Below the pieces are notes generated by a model that saw nothing but the letters and a program-made list of their open reading frames with translations, had not been told where the DNA came from and did not search any database. Below are positions 1 to 8,875 of a DNA stretch of 64,000 nt, in pieces. Both the position numbers and the translations under genes were made by a program. Each line of letters opens with the position of its first letter. The first letter of the stretch is position 1. This DNA is from Chinchilla lanigera (Eukaryota > Chordata > Mammalia > Rodentia > Chinchillidae). The stretch lies in assembly GCF_000276665.1 (NCBI RefSeq), contig NW_004955446.1:7897814-7961813 (forward strand), given 5' to 3'.

Positions 1-151
1 CTTCTTATTTCTTATAAGTGGACTCACACAATATTTGTTTTTATGTGTCTGACTTCCTTCACTTAGCACAGTGTTTTCAAAGCTCCTCTGTGTTACAGTA
101 CACATCAGAACATCGCTTTTTCTTAAGTGTGAATAATTGTTTGTATCTACA
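1..151 (-). mobile_element. L1 3' region fragment, antisense, left of solo LTR
   Basis: The text reads like the reverse complement of the L1 stretch around the end of ORF2 and the start of the 3' UTR (antisense motifs such as cttataagtgga and ttcacttagca). It stops at the 5-bp target duplication of the solo LTR at 157-1018 and resumes at 1024. The LTR therefore inserted into an existing L1. The copy is highly diverged and carries no usable ORF. The family call is by eye; the subfamily is unknown. Confidence 0.6.
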
Positions 152-156
152 GCATG

Positions 157-1018
157 TGTGGTGGAATGACAACTGGTGGTCATCTTGCAACACCCAGCTG
201 AACTGAACCAGCATGGTGCTGGGTGTGGGAGGTTCTATCTTCTAAGAGATAGAACGGGAGAGGAAGACGAGAAGCTCTTGGCAGCTGTTGTTTTCTCCTG
301 GAGCTGTTGGTTCTCTTGGGGCTGTTGGTTCTCTTGGAGGAGCTTGTCATGCTGGTTTTCCTGATGAACTTGGCTGTTCTCATCATGGAAGAGGCTCAAG
401 ACCTTGTTGCTGGGAATGGCTGCGGTTCACTTTGGGGGAGCTCTGGTCCTCACTTTGAGCATCGCTTCCTAACCCTGGAGGGGAAGATGATGCACTGCCA
501 GTCTCCTAGAGAAGGTTGCTGCATTAGCTTTCCTGATGGAGACTTGGCTGTTCTCATCATTGGAGGAGCTCGGGACCTCACTGTTGCTGAGGATGGCTGT
601 GCTACTTTTGTGGGGAGCACTGGTTCTTACTTTGAGCCTTGCTTCCTGGCTCCAGTGAAGACCCCTCAGCCTGCTAGCACAGATCCTTCATCCCACTGGT
701 ACAGACTTTCTAGTTTCCACCACTGACCTTTGGATCTTCCCAGTGCAGATCCGTGAAACAATCCTGCATGAGATGTCATGAGTTTTTGGCATTCAACTGG
801 ACTCATAGGGGACATTGTTAAGGGCTCTAGGTCTCCAGTTGGAGTCATGCAGGACATTGCCGTGGGATCCAGGCCCTCAGCTGGGTTCTTTGATCTTTAG
901 TGTGTGGACAGACTTCCTGCACTGTCTTTGTATATGACTCTTTGGGTGACTATTATAAAATAATTATATAAATTATGTGTTCTGAATTAAATTGTTCCCC
1001 TTCAAACCTCTGACTACA
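157..1018 (+). mobile_element. Solo LTR, copy 1 of the window's LTR family
   Basis: It begins tgtggtggaatgac and ends ctgactaca, and is flanked by 5-bp duplications gcatg (152-156) and gcacg (1019-1023), differing at one base. The body matches the paired LTRs at 5129-6035 and 6937-8870 throughout, including the segment ttcctgatg...ttggctgttctcatcat, which occurs twice (from about 358 and about 530). Length is 862 bp. The open frames across it (up to 139 codons) come from this internal repetition and are not conserved between copies. It resembles the ERVL/MaLR class, which also makes 5-bp duplications. A solo LTR arises by recombination between the two LTRs of a full element. Confidence 0.85.
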
Positions 1019-1023
1019 GCACG

Positions 1024-1098
1024 ATGTTATATTTGTCTGTTCATCTGTTTTTGGACACTGGGGTTGCTTCTCTTTTTGACTATTTTAAATAATAGAGC
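1024..1098 (-). mobile_element. L1 fragment, antisense, right of solo LTR
   Basis: This continues the L1 at 1-151 after the LTR insertion. Antisense L1 text such as tctgttcatctg and gacactggggttgcttct is typical of the ORF2 C-terminal coding region read backwards. It ends where an antisense ID/B1 SINE begins. Confidence 0.55.
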
Positions 1099-1099
1099 A

Positions 1100-1295
1100 A
1101 GTTTTGTGGGGAAGGTGGTACTAGTGAGTATTAAACTCAGGACTTCTGCACTGAGTTACACACTCATTCATTCATTTATATAGATGGGAGGGAGGTCTTG
1201 GTAACTCACTAAGTTGCCTGGGCTGGGCTTATACTTGTAAGTCACCTGCCTCAGCCCTACCCTCTAGAGTGCTAGGATTACAGGTATGTGCTCAT
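1100..1295 (-). mobile_element. ID plus B1 composite SINE, antisense, degenerate
   Basis: From 1100 to about 1150 the text is a degraded ID 3' part read backwards (gtggtactagtgagtattaaactcaggac). From about 1180 to 1295 it is an antisense B1 (ggtaactcactaagttgcctgggctgg, then tgctaggattacaggtatgtg). The order fits the B1-dID composite SINEs known from several rodent families. The B1 part derives from 7SL RNA and the ID part from a tRNA. Confidence 0.6.
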
Positions 1296-1499
1296 TTATT
1301 TTTCAAAGGGACAAAGCAGAAATGAAACAAGAAGTAACATAGAAATAATCAGAAGTATGGAGTAAAGGTTATAGGAGATTTATTTATTCACCAATGTGAA
1401 AATAAACTTAAAAACCTGGATAAAATATGTAGTTTTAAGAAAAGATAAGATTCTAAGCCTGGCTGCAGAAAAGTTGGAAAATCTAAAACAAAATCAAAT

Positions 1500-2420
1500 A
1501 CAAGAGGAAAATAAAAAAGATATCAAAAGGCTGTTTTCTTCCCAAACTATTATGTACACATACTTTCTTGGGTGAGTTCTTTTAACTTTAATGAACCAGT
1601 CAACCCAATGATTTTTAAACTTCTAGAAAAAGAAAATTCTGTAATTTCATTTTAAGAGGTGTAAATTATATTGGTGCCGAAGTCTGGAGCAATATAAATA
1701 ACACAAAAGAATGTCTCTTGCAACCATCAGTGCAAAAATCTTCAGTAAAATACTAGCAACAAATTCCAAGGTGACAGTAAAAAAATAATAGGAGCAAGTG
1801 AGATTTATTTCAGAAAAGGAAGAATAATTTAATAGTATGAAATTTATTAATGAAGTTTACCTTATTAACAGATCAAAACTGCAAGAACATATGCTCACAC
1901 CCACGGTTGCTGAAAATATCTATTATGAAAATAATTGATTATGAAAAACATCATAAAATAACTAAATTTATAGTGCCTTAATAAATATATTTGTCTTGTT
2001 TCAAAAATTGGCTCCTGTTCATGGATAAATAGTAGAAAACTCACATTAAATTAGGGAAAGGATGCTACTCTCCACATTACACAACATTGATCTTGAGGTA
2101 CTGGCCAACTTTTTAGGTAAGAAAAATAGATGTGCAAATGGAAAAAGAGGCAAAATAATTACATTTGCAGACCATATAATTCAGAGCCTGAAAAACCTCA
2201 AAATTAAATATCAGTGCCAACAGTAATAAACAGGAGAACTGAATAGTGCAGCTAGATAGAAAAATCAATAACCTTTATACATAAAAGCTGCCATCAGTGC
2301 CCGGATATAATGGAAAAAAGGTCCACATGCTCCGAGAAGCTGGTTTTGAAGTTACATGGAGAACTAAGGGCAGGAATAATCAGGAAAAATATTGAATCAG
2401 AATAGTGATGAGCAGCACAA
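1500..2420 (+). mobile_element. Highly diverged L1 ORF2 fragment
   Basis: AT-rich text preserves L1 ORF2 landmarks in order: gtgcaaaaatcttcagtaaaatactagcaa near 1730, gagatttatttcag near 1802 and cttattaacagatcaaaactg near 1861, which match the reverse-transcriptase coding area of mammalian L1. Frameshifts and stops are everywhere, so no protein is possible. Boundaries are soft. It may belong to the same old insertion as 3385-3965. Confidence 0.5.
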
Positions 2421-2545
2421 ATGGTCTCATGAGCACAGATAGTTACAGCGTCTCTGCATTCTCGTCCTGGTGCACAGACAGCTACATCAATGGAATGAAA
2501 GAGAAAGCTCCTCCCTTTTTATGGCTCAAAGGAAAAAATATTTGA

Positions 2546-2748
2546 TGCTTGGCATGGTGGTGCACAGCTGTAATCCTAGCTACTCAGGAGGCTGAGGCAG
2601 CAGGATCACAAATTTAAGTCCAGTCTGAGCAATTTAGAAAGACTCTGTGTCAAAATGAAAAAAGGCTGGGGAGGTAGCTCAGTGGTATAGCACTTGTCTA
2701 GCATGTGTGAGGTCCTGGGTTCAATTCCCAGCACTATCCCCCCAAATT
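2546..2748 (+). mobile_element. B1-ID composite SINE (B1-dID type)
   Basis: A B1 half (tggcatggtggtgcacagctgtaatcctagctactcaggaggctgaggcag) runs into an ID half (ggctggggaggtagctcagtggtatagcac ... gggttcaattcccagcac). The ID half keeps the tRNA-like B box (ggttcaattcc). Composite B1-ID elements of this order are known in squirrels, dormice and related rodents. This ID half ends in cccagcac, unlike the ggtaccgg type elsewhere in the window, so it is an older or different subfamily. Confidence 0.85.
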
Positions 2749-3384
2749 TTTAAAATTATTATTCTATATATGTTGTCCATAAAATATATAGATGTTTATA
2801 CTTATATATGCATAGAACACCTTTGAAAATTACTTAAGAAACTGGGGCCATTATTGGGTGGCTAGATAGAAGTATACAAGGTTATATTGCACCACATTTT
2901 CTTGTATAACTTTTGAATTTCATACCATTTGTGGTACTGCCTCTTCAAAAAGAAGTATCATCATCATCATCATTTTGGAAGATCAATATAAGATGTGAAT
3001 AGGAAAAAAACAAGATGTGAAGAAGATGAGAACTACTGAGGGTGGGCATGAAATGACTTGTTTGAATCACTGTAAGCAAGGGATCTGAGCTACTAAGTGC
3101 CTGTTTGGAAGCTTCTAGGGCCCAACAACTTAGAAGGTTTCAGAGCAGACCCCTAGGCATCAGTTTTTCATCATTTCCTGAGTTTCTTCCCTTTTGCCTT
3201 TCACCTCACCATTCAGTCTCCAGTGGGGACGCATGGGTTACTTAAATGTGGGGGCTTCACCATCTCTGGCTTCTCTTAGCTGAAGCTGATGTTGCTTCCT
3301 GAGAAAATTCACTAAGCTGTCTGATAAACATGCAAGTCACATCAAAGGCATGTGTTTGCAAACAGAGCTGCAAAAACGTCCTTT
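2749..3384. other. Stretch without a recognised feature
   Basis: AT-rich text with a short TCA run (about 2959-2974). I recognise no gene, exon or named repeat; it may include unreadable L1 remains between the two L1 pieces on either side. Confidence 0.4.
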
Positions 3385-3965
3385 ACAACACGTTTATGGA
3401 AATGTGCTCGCTATCACTAATAATCAAGGAAATGCAGTTCAAAAGCATTAGATACCACCTTACACCTGTTAGAATGGCTAATGCATAAAAGACAAGCCAT
3501 AGCAGGTATTGTCTAGGATAAAGAGAAAAGGGAACTCCTATATATTGTTGATGGGAAGATAGATTGCGGCAGCCTGTGTGAAGACTGTACAGGTTTCTAA
3601 AGACATAAAATATAGGACTACTTTGAGAGCCAGCTATCCTTCCTCTGGGAATACGCCCAAGGGAAATGAAACTGCCACCACCTCAGAGAGAGAGCCGTGC
3701 CCCATGTTCAGCACAGCATTTACAATAGCCAAGATATGGGACAATCTATGTCTGTCAAGGGATGACTAAAGAAATCATGATATACATATATACATATAAT
3801 TGAGCCTTGAAAGAAGGAACTCCTGCCACTTGTGGCAGTATGGATGAAGCTAGAGAACATGCTAAGTGAAATAAGTCAGATATAGGAAGAAAAATACAGC
3901 ATGAACTCACTTATATGTGGAATCTAAACAAAAAGAAAATCCCAAAATAAAACTCAAGTGGGAAG
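3385..3965 (+). mobile_element. L1 3' end (ORF2 C-terminus and start of 3' UTR)
   Basis: The stretch runs from text like atcaaggaaatgcagttcaaa and accttacacctgttagaatgg through tctgggaatacgccc to atggatgaagctagagaaca and gaactcacttatatgtgg, which is the standard order of the last part of L1 ORF2 and the beginning of its 3' UTR. Stops and indels break the frame; a 63-codon open piece around 3578-3769 is all that survives. Sense strand. Confidence 0.8.
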
Positions 3966-4123
3966 AGTGAGGGAAATGGGAAGATGGCGGTCACAGGCAT
4001 AGGTTTTTAGTGAGGTAGGATCAGCAGGCCTGGAGATCCAACGTGCAGCATGAAGACTCCAGTCAGTAACACTGTATTTCATACTGAGAATTTGCTGAGA
4101 GAATTTCTGGTACTTTCCTTATA

Positions 4124-4558
4124 TATCTTAGTCACTTTCCTCATTGCTGAAACACAAACACACGTCAAAGGATGAAAGAATGAGAGGTTTATTTGGGCTC
4201 ATTTTTGTTGTTGTTGGAATTTTCAGCCCAAGACAAAAAGGCACTTTGGAAGGACCCGGGGGAGGGAAGCTGCTTACACTGTGGTGTCTGAGAAGCACCG
4301 CGTGGTAAAAGGTGGAGTCAGGGAGGCTGACAAACCCTCACGGGTCATGCCCCAGTGACCTACCTCCAACCAGGCCCCGCCTCCTGACCGCAATTTAGCT
4401 ATAGTGCAGTGGTGGGCAGTAAACTGTTTGTATCACTGAGAGCTCTAGAAGGTTCACCACCACTGCTTGTACTGTCTCCATGATTCAATCCCCTTCCCAA
4501 ATTCCCACCTTACGAGCACATGAGGCTTTTGGAGGACATTCTCTGTCCAAACCACAGC
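4124..4558 (-). mobile_element. MaLR-type solo LTR, antisense, with a nested hAT-like insertion
   Basis: It opens with atatcttagtcactttcctcattgctg and closes with cattctctgtccaaaccacagca. It passes through gaggtttatttgggctca, caggccccgcctcctgac and cacatgaggcttttggaggaca, the familiar reverse-complement landmarks of mammalian MaLR (MST/THE-like) LTRs. The short inverted-repeat element at 4407-4465 interrupts it, so that element is younger. Subfamily not determined. Confidence 0.7.
4407..4465 (-). mobile_element. Short hAT-like inverted-repeat element, copy A
   Basis: It reads cagtggtgggcag at the left and ggttcaccaccactg at the right. Read on the minus strand it starts cagtggtggtgaaccttc, followed by tagagctctcagtgatacaa, the same core as at 33569-33649 and 57495-57574. 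It sits inside a MaLR LTR, which dates it after that LTR. It is 59 bp and so even shorter than the other two. No clear 8-bp duplication remains. Confidence 0.55.
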
Positions 4559-4560
4559 AC

Positions 4561-5123
4561 TATACACACACCTGTGCTCCAGCAACTGTGTGAGATAATA
4601 TGCTATTTGCTCGACTGAAGCAATCATTTCATTATGCATCTGTATATCAAAACTTGTATACCTTAAATACATATAATTAAGAAATAAGTCCCTTAGACCG
4701 CTCTTCAAGGTAGATTCCTACTCCAACTGTTCCCCTTTTCATAGAGAAGCATTAAAGCATCCCTCACCCACATCCAACCTGTTTCCATGTCTTCAGGAGA
4801 AGAGGGGTCTCCTCTTTCCTTCTGAGAAAACTCTGCCATTTATTGGTCAGCTGTGCGATACAGTGACTGTCTTTAACTTGGCTTTCAGATAACAACTCAA
4901 ACACTGCATGAATAGTATGCTGCACTGTAGGGGTATTCCCTTGGCAAAGCCTCTGATACTGAACAGAGCAGTGGCTCAATGGAATAAATTTGACTCTTGG
5001 AGTTCCTTTGCATCTGGTCCCTTTAGGGGAAAGGCCATGAAATTTAGGGGTGCCAGCCAAGTCTTAAAGGCCAGGGTAATCATCAAATATTTGCTGAGAA
5101 GCCACCACAAACATGGGTCTTGG
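4561..5123. other. Single-copy stretch
   Basis: I see no gene or repeat here. Short open frames on both strands (77-98 codons) overlap one another in conflicting frames and have no recognisable domain. Confidence 0.5.
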
Positions 5124-5128
5124 GCAGG

Positions 5129-6035
5129 TGTGGTGGATTGACAATTGGTGGTCAACTTATAACCCCCAGCTGAACTGAGTAAGCATGGTGCTGGGTGTGG
5201 GAGGCCCACCTGAGGACTGTTGCCAGCAGCATAAGAGGCAGACCTGGAAAAGAAGAAAAAAGGCTTTTGGGAACTAAAGAGGCTGTTGGGAGAGGAGATA
5301 AGGCTGTTGGAGCTGGTGGATGCTGTAAGGAGCTGTTGGTTATGTTGGAGGAGCTCGTCATGCTGGCTTTCCTGATGAACTTGCTGTTTTCATCCTCCGA
5401 GGAGCTCGGGACCTCGTTAGCACTGAGAATGGCTTTAGCTCACTTGGGGGAGCTCTGGTCCTCACTTTGAGCATCGCTTCCTGGCTCCAGAGGGAAGATG
5501 GTGCACTGCCGGCCTCCTGAGAAGCTTGCTGCATTGGCTTCCCTGATTGGAACTCAGCCATCTTAATCACTGGAGGAACTCGGGACCTCACTGTTGCTGA
5601 AGATAATTATGGTACATTTTGGGGGAGCTCTGGTTCTTCTAAGCTCCACTTCCTGGCTCCAGTGCTGAACCCTCAGCCTGCTAGCACAGATCCTTCATCC
5701 TGCTGGCACAGCTTCCTAGATTCCACCACTGACATTTGGGCCTTCCCAGCACAGATCCATGAAATAAGCCTGCATGAGATGTTGTCATGGGCTCTAGGCC
5801 TCCAGCTGGGTTTGTGGGAGGCATTGTTATGGGCTGTAGGTATTCAGCTGGACTCATGCAGGACATTATCATGGGATCCAGGCCCTCAGCTAAATTCCTG
5901 GTCTGTAGTGTGTGGACAGATTTCCTGTACTCTCTTGTATATCATTCTTTGGGTGACTATTATAAATAATTTTATAAAATATGTGTCCTGTATTACATTG
6001 TTCTCCCTTACAAAAATAAGCCCCAAACCAACACA
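5129..6035 (+). repeat. 5' LTR of the retrotransposon
   Basis: 907 bp from tgtggtggattgac to aaaccaacaca. Internal structure: a G-rich segment near 5280-5345 (repeated gctgttgg), two imperfect tandem units of about 171 bp starting near 5369 and 5539 (each with ttcctgat, gctcgggacctc and gggggagctctggt), and then three units of about 42 bp from about 5785 (ctaggcctccagctggg, gtaggtattcagctgga, ccaggccctcagcta). AT-rich end near 5950-5980. No ORF of interest. Confidence 0.85.
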
Positions 6036-6936
6036 AAACTGGTACTGGGAGAGTGGGGTTATTGTTGTGATGTTGCCTGGCCATGTGACTTAAGAACCTT
6101 TGGAATTAATCTGGAAAAGTTTTGAGAGACTGGCCAAAGAGTCAGCCTGTGTATGCTGCAAACCGTATTGGAGACTGATTGGAGCCTGGAAAATCAGAGT
6201 TCCGATGGAAATGATGCTGACTGAGATGAAGCTTGGGAGCCTTCAATTGAGAAGGACTGCACTGGTTGCTGGATCCCATGTAAAATATATAGTGTTTTGG
6301 CAGACGTTGGTCTGCATTTTGCTTGTGTTAAGTGATATTGCCTGTCTGGAGAAACAAAATTTCAATGTAGTCTATTATCGGTAGGGTAACATGGTTACTG
6401 TTGAGAGCTTTTAGCCAGATCTGTTTGAAATTAAGAGTAAAGAGCCAGTAAGTTGATATGAAGCATTTGGCCAGAGGGGTGGCTTTATTGAAACTGTGGG
6501 TTGCAAGGTTGAAAAGGAGAACGTGATTGTTAAAAACAGGACAATAGAAACATGAACTGAAATCTTTCATCCAAAGATAAGAGTGTATTTGAACTGCAGG
6601 AGATCCCCATTTTTCAGTCTTGCCATGCACTGTAAAAATTAATGGGAAGTAAGAACTGTGATTGTAATTTCTTTTAACGTTTTTATGTTGTTTTTAGATA
6701 TATGTTTGTAATTGGGCTAATTAATCAAAGTATTGTCTTTTAACTTTGAATTTTGGTCACCCTTTATATATTGTGTTTTTGGTGCAAGAATGAGTGTAAA
6801 AAAGAACTGTATCTATGTAACTGTTATATTAATGTGCATGTGAATAGACTAAAACATGTTAACTTTTCACAAATCTGCCACTAGAGACCATGGATAAAGG
6901 AAATGTGTATGGTTATCAAATTGACCAGGGGTGAAA
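6036..6936 (+). mobile_element. Internal region of the LTR retrotransposon, non-coding
   Basis: It starts with a putative primer-binding site (tggtactgggagag from 6040), of the type used by ERVL/MaLR elements, and ends in a short purine-rich run before the 3' LTR. The longest open piece is about 100 codons and has no retroviral motif. Length fits a MaLR-like non-autonomous element rather than a decayed full provirus, though a large internal deletion of a longer parent cannot be excluded. Confidence 0.7.
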
Positions 6937-8284
6937 TGTAGTGGATTCACAACTGGTGGTCCATTTATAACCCCCAGCTGAACTGAGTAAGCATGGTGCT
7001 GGGTGAGGGAGGCCCACATGGGAACTGTTGCCAGCGGCGTAAGAGGCAGAACTGGAGAAGAAGGAAGGCTTTGGGGAACTGAAGAAGGCTGTTGGAAGCT
7101 GGTAGAAGGTGTAAGGAGCTGTTGGTTATGTTGGAGGAGCTCGTCATGCTGGCTTTCCTGATGAACTTGGCTGTTTTCATCCTCCAAGAAGCTCAGGACC
7201 TTGTTGGCACTGAGAATGGTTTTGGTTCACTTTGGGGGAGCTCTGGTCCTCACTTTGAGCATTGCTTCCTGTCTCCAGAGGGGATGATGGTGCACTGCTG
7301 GTCTCCTGAGAAGCTTACTGCATTGGTTTTCTTGATGGGAACTTAGCCATCTTGATCATTGGAGGAGTTCGGGACCTCACTGTTGCTGAGGATAATTATG
7401 GTACATTTTGGGGGAGCTCTGGTTCTTCTGAGCACCACTTCCTGGCTCCAATGCTGAACCCTCAGCCTGCTAGCACAGATCCTTCATCCTGCTGGCACAG
7501 CTTCCTAGATTCCACCACTGACATTTGGGCCTTCCCAGCACAGATCCGTGAAGCAGGCCTGCATGAGACATTGTCGTGAGCTCTGGGCCTCTAGCTGGCT
7601 TTGTGGGAGACATTGTTATGAGCCCTAGGTCTTCAGCTGGACTCTGCAGGATATTTCTGTGGGATCCAGGCCCTTGGCTAGTTTCCTTGGTCTTGTATGT
7701 GGACAGATTTCCTACACTCTTTTGTATATTGTTCTTTGGGTAACTATTATAAATAATCTTATAAAATATGTATGCTGTATTCTATTTTTTTTTTACTTTT
7801 TTTATTTTAAAGAGAGTAGTAAATGAGAAACAAACAAACAAACAAACAAAATAGAACAGTAGCAGCATACCAGTATCACGAACATAAACAAATCAAAGCA
7901 AGAGCATTCAAAGTGATACAGGGTCTCAAGACAAAATAATACAAATCAACAGTGGTTGTTACATTATATATTGCTATCTTCAACTACATTGCTCAGATTA
8001 CCGGATGTAAGAATGAAACATTGCTCAAACCATTAAAGAGAATAAGAAAATAATTATTAGATAAAACATTAGAGATAATACAGAGTTTCACTAGAAAAGA
8101 TGGTAGGAGTTCACCATTGTAATTCCATTGCATGTTGTTACCTTCAAATCAGTTGCTCAGACCACTGGACAGAAGCATGCATGGTTGATCAGAACATAAA
8201 AAATTGTAAGTATTAACTGTTCATTTCAATACACCATCAGACATCAGCAATACGGTCATCGCAGCTATTCATGTATATACTGAA

Positions 8285-8506
8285 GTGCTATTTAACCCAG
8301 TTATTCCCCTGCTGGGTATTTTCCCAGAATTAAAGACATCATACCACAGTGATATATGTACACCCATGTTTATAGCAGCACAATTTGTTATAGCTAAATC
8401 TTGGACACAACTCAGATGCCCATCCACTGAGGAATGGATAAAAACATTGTGGTATTTTTATATAATGGAGTATTACTCAGCTATTAAAAAAGATAAATTC
8501 CTGGCA
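8285..8506 (+). pseudogene. L1 ORF2 C-terminal remnant
   Basis: An open stretch of about 70 codons encodes the well-known end of L1 ORF2p (motifs such as IAAQFVIAKSW, MEYYSAIKKDK and a WIKTL segment). It has no reverse-transcriptase or endonuclease domain, is interrupted by an ID fragment at 8505-8565, and is not a gene. It is useful for fixing the orientation of the surrounding L1 piece. Confidence 0.8.
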
Positions 8507-8565
8507 AGTGTGAGGTTGTGAGTTTGATACCTGGTACCAGAAAACAAACAAACAAACAAACAACA
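8505..8565 (+). mobile_element. 5'-truncated ID SINE inside the L1 piece
   Basis: ctggcaagtgtgaggttgtg, gtttgatacctggtacc and an (AAAC)n tail form the 3' half of an ID element. The duplicated target is aaaaagataaattc on the left and aaaaagataaactc on the right. This is the third layer of nesting at this site: LTR, then L1, then ID. Confidence 0.8.
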
Positions 8566-8875
8566 ACAGAAAAAGATAAACTCGAGGCTTTTGTAGGTAA
8601 ATGGACGCAACTAGAGACCATTTGCATAAGTGAAATAAATCAGACCCACATATGAAAACATCATTTTGTCTCCTTGGTGTAGGAACCTGAAAGAGTAAGT
8701 AAAACTCAAAATGTACAATAGATGATAGGAAAGGGAAAGAAATTGCTCAAAGGAAGAAACGACTGGGATGAGGGAAAGAAGAAGAAAGAAAGAAGGCAAA
8801 ATATATATATATATATATGAATACCTGTATTCTATTGTTCCCCTTGCAAAAATACTCCCAAACCATAACAGCAGG

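Larger units (their letters stand above)
7787..8824. mobile_element. L1-containing insertion inside the 3' LTR
   Basis: It is flanked by a perfect 12-bp duplication, ctgtattctatt at 7775-7786 and 8825-8836. The left part begins with a poly-T run and reads like an antisense 3' tail. The right part (from about 8285) is sense L1: the last coding part of ORF2 with its ctgggtattttcccagaat and gaggaatggataaaaac landmarks, then 3' UTR-like purine-rich text ending in an AT run. An L1 inserted on the minus strand with its 5' part inverted by twin priming would give exactly this order. Two independent insertions are the alternative. Confidence 0.65.
6937..8870 (+). repeat. 3' LTR of the retrotransposon, split by a later insertion
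   Basis: It starts tgtagtggattcac and ends aaaccataaca. LTR sequence is continuous from 6937 to 7786 and from 8837 to 8870; between lie an inserted block (7787-8824) and the second copy of a 12-bp duplication (8825-8836). It shares the two-unit and three-unit tandem structure of its partner. Confidence 0.85.
5124..8875 (+). mobile_element. Complete non-coding LTR retrotransposon (LTR-internal-LTR) with 5-bp target duplication
   Basis: Two LTRs of the same family in the same orientation (5129-6035 and 6937-8870) bracket a 901-bp internal region. The flanking 5 bp are identical, gcagg at 5124-5128 and gcagg at 8871-8875, as expected of one integration event. Just inside the 5' LTR is tggtactgggagagtgggg (from 6040), like the start of ERVL/MaLR internal regions where the tRNA primer binds. 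Just before the 3' LTR is a purine-rich run aggggtgaaa (6927-6936). No gag, pol or env frame exists, so the element was non-autonomous, as MaLR elements are. About 5 of the first 60 LTR bases differ between the two LTRs, so it is old. Confidence 0.85.

Noticed and set aside
307..726. 139-codon frame across the first solo LTR, and similar frames at 5662-6093 and 53862-54119
   Set aside because: They follow the tandem units of the LTR family. The reading differs between copies and is broken by indels, so no shared protein exists.
6036..6936. Search for gag, pol or env in the internal region of the LTR element
   Set aside because: No frame above about 100 codons and no retroviral motif; the element is non-coding.
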